A stretch of DNA of 64,000 nt, taken from the NCBI GenBank assembly GCA_018242665.1, contig JAFEBL010000014.1, positions 50,156 to 114,155 of the forward strand, given 5' to 3'. The notes beneath the pieces are model-generated. The model made no database searches. It had not been told where the DNA came from and worked only from the letters and a program-made list of their open reading frames with translations. The position numbers and the translations under genes are program-made. Within the stretch, counting starts at the first letter, position 1. Each line of letters starts with the position of its first letter. This stretch comes from Nitrospira sp. GTDB taxonomy: Bacteria > Nitrospirota > Nitrospiria > Nitrospirales > Nitrospiraceae. This document shows, in pieces, positions 36,645 to 44,330 of this stretch.

Positions 36645-37302
36645 GGTCCTGATCGCGGACGATCACCGCGTGGTGCGCGAAGGCCTGGCGGCCATCCTGA
36701 AAACTAAAGACGACATCAACGTGGTCGGAGAAGCGCAGGACGGCGCGGAGGCGGTCGAAAAGGCCAAGACCTTGATGCCGGATGTCATCTTGATGGATGT
36801 CAGCATGCCGCGCATGGGTGGCATTGAAGCCACTCGGCAAATCAAACGGGAATTCCCCCACATGGGGATCGTCGCCCTGACGATGTACGAAGAGCAACAA
36901 TACATTTTTGATCTCGTCCGGGCCGGCGCCACGGGCTACTTACTCAAAGACTCGGAATCCTCTCAGATTGTCGCGGCGATCCGAGCGATCTATCGAGGCG
37001 AATCGTTGATTCACCCCTCCGTTGCCAGCAAGATCCTGGCCGAATTCTCCTTGATGTCGCAAAAGAAGGGGAAAAAGCCGGCGTGGGTCGAGCATGATCT
37101 CACCGAGCGGGAGATTACGGTCTTGCGATTAGTCGCTGACGGCAAGACCAACAAGGAAATCGCCAACAGTCTGGATCTCAGCGAAAAGACCGTGAAGAAC
37201 CATGTGCGGAATATTTTTCATAAGTTACAAGTTTATGACCGGACCCAGGCCGCAATTCTAGCGATTCGAAAAGGCCTGATTGAATTGGAGCCGAGACCAT
37301 AA
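36631..37302 (+). CDS. NarL/FixJ-family response regulator
   Basis: 223 residues. The receiver domain has DDHRVV acidic residues and D56 in VILMDVSMPRMGG, ending in GATGYLLKDSES. The C-terminal LuxR-type HTH has LTEREITVLRLVADGKTNKEI and SLDLSEKTVKNHVRNIFHKL. It partners the kinase encoded immediately upstream; ATG 36631 has AAGGAG ten bases ahead. The regulon is unknown. It is the last gene before an AT-rich gap. Confidence 0.95.
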   Translation: MEKIKVLIADDHRVVREGLAAILKTKDDINVVGEAQDGAEAVEKAKTLMPDVILMDVSMPRMGGIEATRQIKREFPHMGIVALTMYEEQQYIFDLVRAGATGYLLKDSESSQIVAAIRAIYRGESLIHPSVASKILAEFSLMSQKKGKKPAWVEHDLTEREITVLRLVADGKTNKEIANSLDLSEKTVKNHVRNIFHKLQVYDRTQAAILAIRKGLIELEPRP

Positions 37303-37458
37303 CCGGTAAGACCAGCCACCACACCCCACCCAACGCAAACTTCAGCTTTCCGGGCTGGCGAGCTGAGGCTGCGGTTTGTGTTCATAGAGTTCAGTAACCT
37401 ATTGAAAACCCGTTACTTTCGTGGTGTATTCGTATCAGTAAAAGCTACAAATGTGTTT

Positions 37459-37476
37459 TTTTAGCAACAGCTAAAA
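37459..37476 (+). terminator. Inverted repeat with T-run in AT-rich gap
   Basis: TTTTAGC-AACA-GCTAAAA is a perfect 7-bp hairpin followed by TTTTG, consistent with a weak intrinsic terminator for the response regulator transcript. An enhancer-binding-protein site for the downstream sigma-54-type promoter is an alternative. Confidence 0.4.
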
Positions 37477-37533
37477 TTTTGACCAATAGGAATAATATTA
37501 TTTTATTTCAATATCTTATGAGTTTTTTTGGCA

Positions 37534-37549
37534 TTGGCACAAGCATTGC
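37534..37549 (+). promoter_or_regulatory. Sigma-54-type promoter of lpxC
   Basis: TTGGCAC (37534-37540) and TTGC (37546-37549) give GG and GC dinucleotides exactly ten bases apart, the -24/-12 element of sigma-54. About 12 bp further on is the predicted start (near 37561), and GAAGGAGG then the lpxC GTG start follow. The AT-rich upstream region is typical of activator-dependent promoters. Confidence 0.65.
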
Positions 37550-37583
37550 TTAATGTCGACGTGGATTTTACGAAGGAGGCACC

Positions 37584-38513
37584 GTGCGGTTTCAGCAAAC
37601 GATCGGCTCACCAGTTTCCTGCTCAGGGGTCGGACTCCATTCGGGCCAGCCGGTCACACTGACTCTTCGCCCCGCGCCGCCAAACACCGGTATCGTCTTC
37701 ATCTATCGGCACGGATCCCAAGACACCCTCATCCCTGCCTCAATCTCTAATAAGGTCCCGACGGAACTCTGCACGGCCATCAGCGTCAATGGCCACCAGA
37801 TCAAGACGATTGAGCACCTTCTTGCCGCGTTGGTCGGAATGGAAGTCGACAATGTGTACGCGGAAGTTGACGCTGGCGAAGTGCCCGTACTCGATGGAAG
37901 CTCAAACCCGTTTGTTCGCTTGATCCGCGCGGCCGGCATCATTCCGCAAACCCGACGCCAGTCGTACGTCAAGATCATGCAACCCATCGAAGTAATCGAT
38001 GGATCAAAACGGGTGAGGATCGAGCCCTCATCAACACCGAAAATTACGTATTCCATCCATTACGACCACCCATTGATCCAAACTCAGTCCTATACCTATA
38101 CTTGCTCTGCTCAGGCATTTGAGCAGGACATCGCCATGGCACGCACGTTCGGCTTTCTCCACGAAGTCGAAGCGCTGTGGTCGAGAGGACTGGGGAAAGG
38201 TGGGACGCTGGACAACACCATCGTGTTGTCCAAAGAAGGTGTCGTGAACGAATCCGGCCTGCGCTGCTCCAACGAGTTCGTCCGGCATAAAGTGCTGGAC
38301 TTGATCGGTGACATTGCATTACTTGGATTCCCGTTCATCGGCCACATTGTGGCTGAACGGTCCGGTCATGCCATGCATACGAAACTCGTTGAGCAAATCC
38401 TCCTTCAGCGCGACAAATGGGCGCTGATTACCGGGGAACATGCGGTTGCCGCGCCAGAATCCCGATCTTCTTCTCTCGGACTGCTTCGCCCCGCGCCTTC
38501 TCTCGCGATCTAA
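37584..38513 (+). CDS. lpxC: UDP-3-O-acyl-N-acetylglucosamine deacetylase
   Basis: 309 residues starting MRFQQTIGSPVSCSGVGLHSGQPV. The zinc ligands and catalytic residues are in IKTIEHLLAALVGMEVDN, CSNEFVRHKVLDLIGDIALLG and GHIVAERSGHAMH. This is the committed step of lipid A synthesis, acting on UDP-acyl-GlcNAc at the inner membrane. The start is GTG 37584, with GAAGGAGG before it. It is preceded by a sigma-54-type promoter, unusual for this housekeeping gene in well-studied bacteria. Confidence 0.96.
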   Translation: MRFQQTIGSPVSCSGVGLHSGQPVTLTLRPAPPNTGIVFIYRHGSQDTLIPASISNKVPTELCTAISVNGHQIKTIEHLLAALVGMEVDNVYAEVDAGEVPVLDGSSNPFVRLIRAAGIIPQTRRQSYVKIMQPIEVIDGSKRVRIEPSSTPKITYSIHYDHPLIQTQSYTYTCSAQAFEQDIAMARTFGFLHEVEALWSRGLGKGGTLDNTIVLSKEGVVNESGLRCSNEFVRHKVLDLIGDIALLGFPFIGHIVAERSGHAMHTKLVEQILLQRDKWALITGEHAVAAPESRSSSLGLLRPAPSLAI

Positions 38514-38590
38514 GCACGCACCCGCACATCTTCGCTTTGCTTGCGATCCGCCGGCGACGACCTGGTGCTCGCAACATGTGATATTTGGGC

Positions 38591-38630
38591 ATAAAAAAAC
38601 GCCGGAGGTAAGTGGCCTTACCCCCGGCGT
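38591..38630 (-). terminator. Rho-independent terminator of the Lys/Ala peptide gene
   Basis: On the minus strand a long hairpin (ACGCCGG...CCGGCGT outer 7 bp, one mismatch, then GGTAAG/CTTACC) is followed by seven T residues (TTTTTTT). It lies 18 bp beyond the stop of the 18-residue peptide gene. Confidence 0.85.
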
Positions 38631-38647
38631 GTAAATCCTGGCAGGAC

Positions 38648-38704
38648 TTACTTCTTCTTCGCTGCCTTCTTCGCTGGTTTCTTCGCTGCCTTCTTCGTTG
38701 CCAA
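38648..38704 (-). CDS. 18-residue Lys/Ala-rich basic peptide
   Basis: TTG start with the strong Shine-Dalgarno AAGGGAGGTGA eight bases upstream. The translated product is MATKKAAKKPAKKAAKKK, followed by TAA and a strong terminator. This is a complete miniature gene. The sequence is a tandem of (K)KAAKKxA blocks, like the tail of histone H1 or of bacterial AlgP/HctB-type nucleoid proteins, so DNA or RNA binding is plausible. A GTG in frame upstream (adding MRLL) overlaps the ribosome-binding site and is less likely. Confidence 0.6.
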   Translation of the reverse strand: MATKKAAKKPAKKAAKKK

Positions 38705-38757
38705 GAGTCTCACCTCCCTTCACACATTTAAAGTTGATATGAACTTCCTCGGCCCAC

Positions 38758-39270
38758 TTACACTACCGCTGTCAATTCCTGCTGCGTCGTGACCGCAAAC
38801 GTATTAGGCCCGACTTTTTGAAAACGTTTATCCCGCTTCAATGATGTGGCCACAGAGGTCAACGGCGTCTTACCCTTGATCTGCAATCCGCCCTCCAGCA
38901 GACGCTGCAACAGCTCCTTTGCATGCATCGGCCGGCTGGCTTCCTTGAGAATTTGATAGGCCGCTTCCGGCACACTCTTCCCGACATACTTGCTTTTTCC
39001 AAGCAAGATCTCGCGCGACTGATCGGTGACATCCGTCACAGGAAGCGGGCGAATTCCTTTTTCATCGGTAATGATTTGACTGGAAAGGCTGGCCAACTTG
39101 GCCTTGTCGGCTTCCACACGATACAGCGTTTCGGCGAGTTCCAAGTACTTCTTGATCATGGCGATTTCATCGTCGAGCCGACGTCGCTTTTTCTCAAGTT
39201 CCTGGTAGCGATTCCGGTAGGCGCTGATCCGCTGCTCCAGCCCAACCAGAATGTCGGTCAATTCTTCCAC
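38758..39270 (-). CDS. Coiled-coil HARE-HTH domain protein
   Basis: 170 residues. An N-terminal coiled coil (ISAYRNRYQELEKKRRRLDDEIAMIKKYLEL) leads to a C-terminal winged HARE-HTH domain (KSVPEAAYQILKEASRPMHAKELLQRL, TPLTSVATSLKRDKRFQKVG). HARE-HTH domains occur in restriction enzymes, the RNA polymerase delta subunit and eukaryotic ASXL. Here it probably binds DNA as a dimer through the coiled coil. GTG 39270 is preceded by GAGG at the right distance; the longer open frame overlaps its own promoter. Confidence 0.75.
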   Translation of the reverse strand: MEELTDILVGLEQRISAYRNRYQELEKKRRRLDDEIAMIKKYLELAETLYRVEADKAKLASLSSQIITDEKGIRPLPVTDVTDQSREILLGKSKYVGKSVPEAAYQILKEASRPMHAKELLQRLLEGGLQIKGKTPLTSVATSLKRDKRFQKVGPNTFAVTTQQELTAVV

Positions 39271-39292
39271 AAGCAAGACCTCAATAAAGCAT

Positions 39293-39327
39293 ACTTGCTT
39301 TATAGCAAGTGATTCAAAATCTGTCAA
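39293..39327 (-). promoter_or_regulatory. Promoter and overlapping palindrome of the HARE-HTH gene
   Basis: On the minus strand, TTGACA (39327-39322), a 17-bp spacer and TATAAA (39304-39299) form a near-consensus promoter. A palindrome ACTTGCT-TTAT-AGCAAGT (39293-39310) sits exactly over the -10 box, the classical position for an autorepressor's operator. Confidence 0.8.
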
Positions 39328-39518
39328 GTAACTGTAAATAACTATTTGTTCGCACCTTCCGCCTATGCAAGCAGAATGCACTCACTGCCTAGCCAAGCCT
39401 TGTTCTGCAAGAACAAGCTTTTTTAATATAGCAATTTATCAATATGTTAACGTGCTCTCACGAAAAAGAAGCGGTGCGTAGGCGCACCAAGGCACACTCA
39501 TGGTAGGATGCCGCTTCT

Positions 39519-40340
39519 ATGCACACGACGCCCATGCCCAGTTCTGATGAGTGCTCCGCCTATCTTTCGACGGCAATCCGCGCAGCTGAGGCGGCCGGAA
39601 CAGTCCTGCTTGACCGCGCCAAGTCAGGCTTCCGCATCGACTATAAGGCCGCAATCAATCTGGTGACCGATGCCGATCGCCAGGCAGAAGAACGCATTGT
39701 GCAAACAATTCTGTCGGCACATCCCTCTCACCGCATTCTTGCGGAAGAGCGCGGGCAGGACGGCTCGACCGACTCGCCCTATCAGTGGATCATCGACCCG
39801 CTGGACGGCACGACCAACTTCGCGCACGGATTCCCGTTTTATTCGGTCTCAATCGGGCTGGAATATCACGGGGCCTGCATCGTCGGTGCGGTGCTTGATC
39901 CCGTACACAGGGAGCTCTTTACCGGCGTCGCAGGGGAGGGGGCCTACCTGAACGGCCAACCTCTCCAGGTGTCCCCGATCGACGAGCTGGAGCGCTCGCT
40001 CCTAGTCACCGGCTTCGCCTATAACATTCGCGACACGCCCAACAATAACCTCGATCACTTCTCGCGCATGTCTCTGCGCGCCCAGGGCGTGCGGCGCACC
40101 GGTTCAGCCGCACTGGATCTGTGTTACGTGGCTTCGGGGCGGTTCGATGGCTACTGGGAAGTGAAGCTCAGCCCGTGGGATATGGCAGCGGGTATCGTGA
40201 TCGTGCGGGAAGCGGGAGGCCTGATATCGGGATTCCGCAGAGACATCTTCTCACTCTACGGCCAGGAACTGGTGGCCACGAACGGCCTCATCCACGATCA
40301 GCTCTTGGATGTCATTCACCAACGTACGAACCCACGCTAA
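39519..40340 (+). CDS. Inositol-1-monophosphatase family phosphatase (SuhB-type)
   Basis: 273 residues with the Mg-binding motifs: E in ILAEERG, WIIDPLDGTTNFAHGFP (the DPxDGTxN signature) and LSPWDMAAGIVIVREAGG. It is the IMPase fold, possibly inositol, histidinol or nucleotide phosphatase. Neighbours give no clear substrate. No upstream ribosome-binding site is evident, and a second ATG six codons in (MPSSDE) is possible. Confidence 0.9.
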   Translation: MHTTPMPSSDECSAYLSTAIRAAEAAGTVLLDRAKSGFRIDYKAAINLVTDADRQAEERIVQTILSAHPSHRILAEERGQDGSTDSPYQWIIDPLDGTTNFAHGFPFYSVSIGLEYHGACIVGAVLDPVHRELFTGVAGEGAYLNGQPLQVSPIDELERSLLVTGFAYNIRDTPNNNLDHFSRMSLRAQGVRRTGSAALDLCYVASGRFDGYWEVKLSPWDMAAGIVIVREAGGLISGFRRDIFSLYGQELVATNGLIHDQLLDVIHQRTNPR

Positions 40341-40453
40341 TCCGCAGGGCTACGTTGCGGAGGCGCGCCACCAGCCGGCCATCCCATGTACAGCGCGACA
40401 GGTGATGGGGTATCATGCCCCCTTACCCGCTAGAGTAAAGGAGTGCACGCAAC

Positions 40454-40723
40454 ATGGCCAGTCAAGTCCCTCCACAAAAACCGGGTGCCTCACCTGCGAA
40501 TAATCAAGATGTGTGGGATGTGGAGTTGTTGCATGTGCACGTGTCACGCAAGGGACAACTCGTCAACGCCGAATGGGCGCTGCATCCGCAGATTAAAGCC
40601 GATTTGAGTGCGGAGGAGTGGAAGGAACTCGGCGAGTTGATGAGCAAGGTCACCACCATCGTGGGGCACCGCTTCTCCCAAGCGCTCAACGAAGGCGAGC
40701 CGCCCCTCCCGGGCAACGCGTAA
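40454..40723 (+). CDS. Small hypothetical protein
   Basis: 89 residues (MASQVPPQKPGASPANNQDVWDVELL...), a proline-rich N-terminus then a compact helical/beta segment containing LSAEEWKELGELM. GGAGTG lies upstream of ATG. No family recognised; upstream of an AhpD-like gene and a B12-radical SAM enzyme of the RiPP type but without a leader-like Nif11 or NHLP motif. Confidence 0.6.
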   Translation: MASQVPPQKPGASPANNQDVWDVELLHVHVSRKGQLVNAEWALHPQIKADLSAEEWKELGELMSKVTTIVGHRFSQALNEGEPPLPGNA

Positions 40724-40812
40724 GCTCCCCGCGCCACCAGGCGCCGCTCGCAGGCCATCGTCACCAGGCCCCTGCGAGCACCACCACACCGACTCAATCA
40801 GTGAGGTCACCC

Positions 40813-41145
40813 ATGGACTGCTATTACCACTCGAAGGATCTCGGAAAATTCGGAGATATGGGCAAGGGCAACCCGGTCTTGTGGGAAAAGTTCATGAGTT
40901 ATTACAGCGCCGTATTTGCCGACGGCGCACTCACGGAACGGGAGAAGGCGCTGATAGCGCTGGGTGTGGCGCAAGCCGTGCAGTGCCCGTATTGTATTGA
41001 TGCATACACGCAAGCGTGCCTAGAAAAGGGTTCGAACATTGAAGAAATGACCGAAGCCGTCCACGTGGCCTGCGCCATCCGTGGCGGCGCCTCGCTGGTG
41101 CATGGCGTCCAGATGCGGAACGTGGCCGAAAAGCTGTCGATGTGA
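40813..41145 (+). CDS. AhpD-like (carboxymuconolactone decarboxylase fold) protein
   Basis: 110 residues with the redox motif QCPYCIDAYTQACLEKG (CxxC with a following histidine-free stretch) and the start MDCYYHSKDLGKFGDMG. The start resembles the arsenosugar-biosynthesis-associated peroxidase-like family (TIGR04169), but no arsenosugar radical SAM gene adjoins. GAGG precedes ATG 40813 by seven bases. The long open frame upstream is ignored. Function probably peroxidase-type reduction. Confidence 0.8.
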   Translation: MDCYYHSKDLGKFGDMGKGNPVLWEKFMSYYSAVFADGALTEREKALIALGVAQAVQCPYCIDAYTQACLEKGSNIEEMTEAVHVACAIRGGASLVHGVQMRNVAEKLSM

Positions 41146-41198
41146 TTGTTCAGCGGCGACTCGTCTCCAGCGGAAGCATTGGAGCCAATCGGACGAGC

Positions 41199-41319
41199 GG
41201 GATGATCAAAGAGGCGGCCCAGCGAGGCCGCAGCAAGTGCAGGACCTCAACGTACGAGATCTGTACGTTGAGGTCCTAAGCGAAGCGAGAACAAAGCTGG
41301 CGGCCTTTTTCATCATCCC
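41199..41319. repeat. About 121-bp imperfect palindromic element
   Basis: The core is a perfect 15-bp inverted repeat (AGGACCTCAACGTAC / GTACGTTGAGGTCCT, 41241-41255 and 41263-41277) with a 7-base centre. The outer ends also match in inverted orientation: GGGATGATCAAAGAGGCGGCC at the left with GCTGGCGGCCTTTTT and CATCATCCC at the right. It lies between convergent genes, where it would form a large hairpin in both transcripts. Similar elements are, as I recall, frequent in Nitrospira intergenic regions, but this was not checked. Confidence 0.6.
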
Positions 41320-41321
41320 GA

Positions 41322-43184
41322 TCAGTAGTAGGGATGCTCGGGAATCGCCAACGTGAAATATTTCCCGCGCTCTTCGTAGAGGATACGACGACTCGTTAAG
41401 ATGCTCAGCGCCTCGGTGAGGTCGTCTTCCGAGTAGGGGGCATTTGGCTTGGCCTCGCTCAATGCGGCGCGAATCTGATCGCGACTCTTCGCGGCTTCAT
41501 TACATGCCTCGATAATACCCGCCGCAGGCCAGTCGTACCGACGTCTCGTCGGCATCTGCGGATCACGCCCGTCATAGATCGTCACATAGTCCATGGCCTT
41601 GGAGAAATACAAGAACGGCCGGTCGTTGCTGCGCGCCCGCCGCTGCCATTCCTCCACCAAGCCGATTAATTCCTGATATACGTGCGGATCCACCGGCCAG
41701 TTGTCGAGTTCATACTCGAAATCGTAGGCGATCTTGCGGAGATCGACCCGCGCCGTATCATACACATACTCATAGGCTGTCCCCGGACCAGTGATGCGCA
41801 CACCGTACGCCTGCGGTCGTGTAAAGTAGGGACTGAAGCGTTGCAACCAGAATTTCCCGGTGGCCTCCGGCGCTTGGAAATGGAACAGGGACGGCAGGAG
41901 ATCAATCTGCCGGCGATAGTCCTCATTCGTTTCACCGGGAAAGCCGAGGAGAATATTCCAGGAGACCGCCACCCGGTAGTAACAACTCCACTTGAGGCAG
42001 ATGATGTTCTGCATGGGCGTGACGCCCTTGTCCATCGATTTGAGCTGCGAGAGACTGAGGCTTTCCAAGCCTGGCTGCATGCACTTCACACCACCCACGG
42101 CGAGCGTCCGAATTTGGCTTTTCTGCAGATTGCTCTTCGTCTCGATAAACACATCCAGATCGCAATGCTCGGCCGCGAACCGTCCAAACAGATTGTCGAC
42201 ATATTTCATGTCGATGATGTTATCCACTAGCCGGAAGCGAGTCGTATCGTAGCGGCTCGAGAGATACGACATTTCTTGCGCGACCTGTTCCGGGGATTTC
42301 GCCCGGAACTTCATGCTCTGCGCATTCAGCCCACAGAAGGTGCAATGGTGCTTCTCGCCCCACCAGCAGCCGCGGGAGCCTTCATACAAAAGAATACGAT
42401 CCAGGCCACGGGATGCTTCGGTGCCGAGTTCCGCCAGCAGGTGATAGTAGTCGTCATAGTCCGGCGGGCCGGTCCGGGCAAAGTCGGTGAAGAGGGCCGT
42501 ACTCGGCTCGAGCTTGACCTCACCCTGTTCCCGATAGATCACGCCGCTCGGACAGGACCCGGTCGACCCGCGCAAGACATAGTCAACCAACGCAGGGAAG
42601 GTGACCTCTCCTTCGCCGACGACCACATAATCGATAAATGAAAAGGCCCGGAAATATTCCAGCCCCATCTCCCCGTCGTAGTTGGCGCCGCCGAACACGA
42701 TCTTCACGTCCGGGTACAGATCTTTGATCAACTTCGCCAGCGTGAGGCTGGCCACATTTTGATCAAAGGTGGAGGTGAACCCGACGAGCTTGTACTGTCC
42801 CCAATCAATCCCCGCCATCGCGGCGGTCAGGAATTGCGGCGCGGTGCGCGTGGCCATGTCCTCAAAAAACGACACCGGCTGACCGCTTTCTCGGGCAATC
42901 TGCTCAAACACCGGCTTAAACACATGCGGATATTCCGCCCGCTTGGGATTGTCCCGAAAGAGCAGGTAGGAGAACAGCCATTCGCCGAACAGCGCTCGCT
43001 TTTCGCAAATCGATTCGTAGAGGAGGATCCCGATCTTGTGGGCAAACCGCACATTGAGATGATGACAATCGACGCCAATGCCCTTCGATTTCAATAGCGC
43101 CGACAGGGTTCCCAACTGAATGGACGGGTACCGCGAAAAGCTGAAGGGCATATTGACGAGCGCCACCTGGGCCCTGTCACTCAT
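41322..43184 (-). CDS. B12-binding radical SAM enzyme, RiPP C-methyltransferase type (TIGR03975-like)
   Basis: 620 residues. An N-terminal cobalamin-binding Rossmann domain (about 1-200, including FGGANYDGEMGLEYF) is followed by a radical SAM domain. Its cysteines are C273, C281 and C284 in GSRGCWWGEKHHCTFCGLN. CX7CX2C with CWWG is characteristic of the TIGR03975 family, whose known members methylate RiPP precursor peptides at unactivated carbons. GAGGTGG precedes ATG 43184. No recognisable precursor peptide, leader-binding or transporter gene lies adjacent; a pterin dehydratase gene (43224-43574) lies upstream in the same direction. Confidence 0.85.
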   Translation of the reverse strand: MSDRAQVALVNMPFSFSRYPSIQLGTLSALLKSKGIGVDCHHLNVRFAHKIGILLYESICEKRALFGEWLFSYLLFRDNPKRAEYPHVFKPVFEQIARESGQPVSFFEDMATRTAPQFLTAAMAGIDWGQYKLVGFTSTFDQNVASLTLAKLIKDLYPDVKIVFGGANYDGEMGLEYFRAFSFIDYVVVGEGEVTFPALVDYVLRGSTGSCPSGVIYREQGEVKLEPSTALFTDFARTGPPDYDDYYHLLAELGTEASRGLDRILLYEGSRGCWWGEKHHCTFCGLNAQSMKFRAKSPEQVAQEMSYLSSRYDTTRFRLVDNIIDMKYVDNLFGRFAAEHCDLDVFIETKSNLQKSQIRTLAVGGVKCMQPGLESLSLSQLKSMDKGVTPMQNIICLKWSCYYRVAVSWNILLGFPGETNEDYRRQIDLLPSLFHFQAPEATGKFWLQRFSPYFTRPQAYGVRITGPGTAYEYVYDTARVDLRKIAYDFEYELDNWPVDPHVYQELIGLVEEWQRRARSNDRPFLYFSKAMDYVTIYDGRDPQMPTRRRYDWPAAGIIEACNEAAKSRDQIRAALSEAKPNAPYSEDDLTEALSILTSRRILYEERGKYFTLAIPEHPYY

Positions 43185-43223
43185 GAGCCACCTCGATGGT
43201 CTTCGTGGAATGCCTCACCACAT

Positions 43224-43574
43224 TCACCCGGCCACGGCCCGGAACGGTTCGAATTCCCGATCGGTCTTCGCGGCGAGATAAAAATCGCTCTCGGTGAGGC
43301 CGTTGATCTTGTGCGTCCAAATCTCCACCTTGCACTTGCCCCAGGCCACATACAGATCCGGATGATGCCCTTCGGCTTCAGCCACGGCGCCCACCTTATT
43401 GGCAAAGGCGAGCGACTGCGCAAAATCCTTAAACGTATAGAGCCGCTCAAGATGCCCCTCTTTGCTCAAAACCCACCCTCGGCCCAACTCCGCCAACAGG
43501 GCCTGTGCACGTTCCGCGGGGAGGGGAGGAACCCCTCCCCGGCAGGGGATGCATTTCTTATCAGCGAGACTCAT
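43224..43574 (-). CDS. phhB: Pterin-4-alpha-carbinolamine dehydratase
   Basis: 116 residues with EGHHPDLYVAWGKCKVEIWTH and LTESDFYLAAKTD, the PCD/DCoH signature. It dehydrates the carbinolamine formed in hydroxylase reactions and recycles tetrahydropterin. AAGGAGC precedes ATG 43574. Upstream of, and probably co-transcribed with, the radical SAM gene (40 bp gap). Confidence 0.93.
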   Translation of the reverse strand: MSLADKKCIPCRGGVPPLPAERAQALLAELGRGWVLSKEGHLERLYTFKDFAQSLAFANKVGAVAEAEGHHPDLYVAWGKCKVEIWTHKINGLTESDFYLAAKTDREFEPFRAVAG

Positions 43575-43661
43575 AGCAGCTCCTTCACAACCGATGGTTC
43601 CGGCGAGTTACAGCACCGTTCTGCGCCATTCTACGGGCTGCCCGCTCCAGCTCGCAACCGT

Positions 43662-44150
43662 TCACCGTCCCGATGGTTGCGCAACCCGGTACTGGTTCAT
43701 CGCGGCATGGCCTCGCTCGAAAAATAGGCCCCGATTGATATCCCCCACGCTCACCATGCCCACCAACGTGCCTTTGTCGACCACCGGAATCCGACGGAAA
43801 TTCTTGACGCCCATGTAAGACGCGGCCTCCAACACCGGAGTGCGCGGGGATACCGTCAACGGATTCAAGCTCATCACCTCTTCGACGCGCTGCGAGAGCA
43901 CATCGGCATACCCATCTTCCATCTCCACGAAGTCGCGGCTATGCACATTGTCGTGAATGTACTCGCCGTAGTTGGGATACAGGGGTATGAGCACATCGCG
44001 CAGCGTCACCATGCCGATCAAGACGTCACCGTCTTCCACCACGGGGATGGCGCCGCAATGGCGGCTGAGCATCTTGGTCACCACGGAACGGACGGATTCA
44101 TTGCGTCTGGCCGTCACCACACCGGTCGACATGACATCCTGAACAAGCAT
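43662..44150 (-). CDS. Twin-CBS-domain protein
   Basis: 162 residues of two CBS repeats: first from VQDVMSTGVVTARRNESVRS to VEDGDVLIGMVTLRDVL, second from VEEVMSLNPLTVSPRT to VDKGTLVGMVSVGDINRG. CBS pairs bind adenosyl nucleotides such as AMP or ATP and regulate partner proteins. It has no additional domain, so it probably acts in trans. AAAGGAGG precedes ATG 44150. Confidence 0.9.
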   Translation of the reverse strand: MLVQDVMSTGVVTARRNESVRSVVTKMLSRHCGAIPVVEDGDVLIGMVTLRDVLIPLYPNYGEYIHDNVHSRDFVEMEDGYADVLSQRVEEVMSLNPLTVSPRTPVLEAASYMGVKNFRRIPVVDKGTLVGMVSVGDINRGLFFERGHAAMNQYRVAQPSGR

Positions 44151-44330
44151 GGCAGCCTCCTTTGTGCCAGTGGACCTCCAGGAACGTGTCGCTTCGGGAT
44201 TCTTTGCAGAGATACGCGAAATATGGTAGGGAAGTGCGGTTAGAAAAGAAAGCCCCTCCCCGAGCCCAATGGGGCAACCGCGGGGAGCACGCTTCAGACC
44301 TTCTTACGCGAGGTCGCTATCCCTTCCGTC

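Noticed and set aside
38319..38723. 134-codon minus-strand frame rich in Glu/Gly/Ser
   Set aside because: It is the wrong frame of the Lys/Ala peptide gene and passes through its terminator into lpxC.
41241..41277. CRISPR repeat
   Set aside because: There is a single inverted repeat, with no regularly spaced direct repeats or cas genes.
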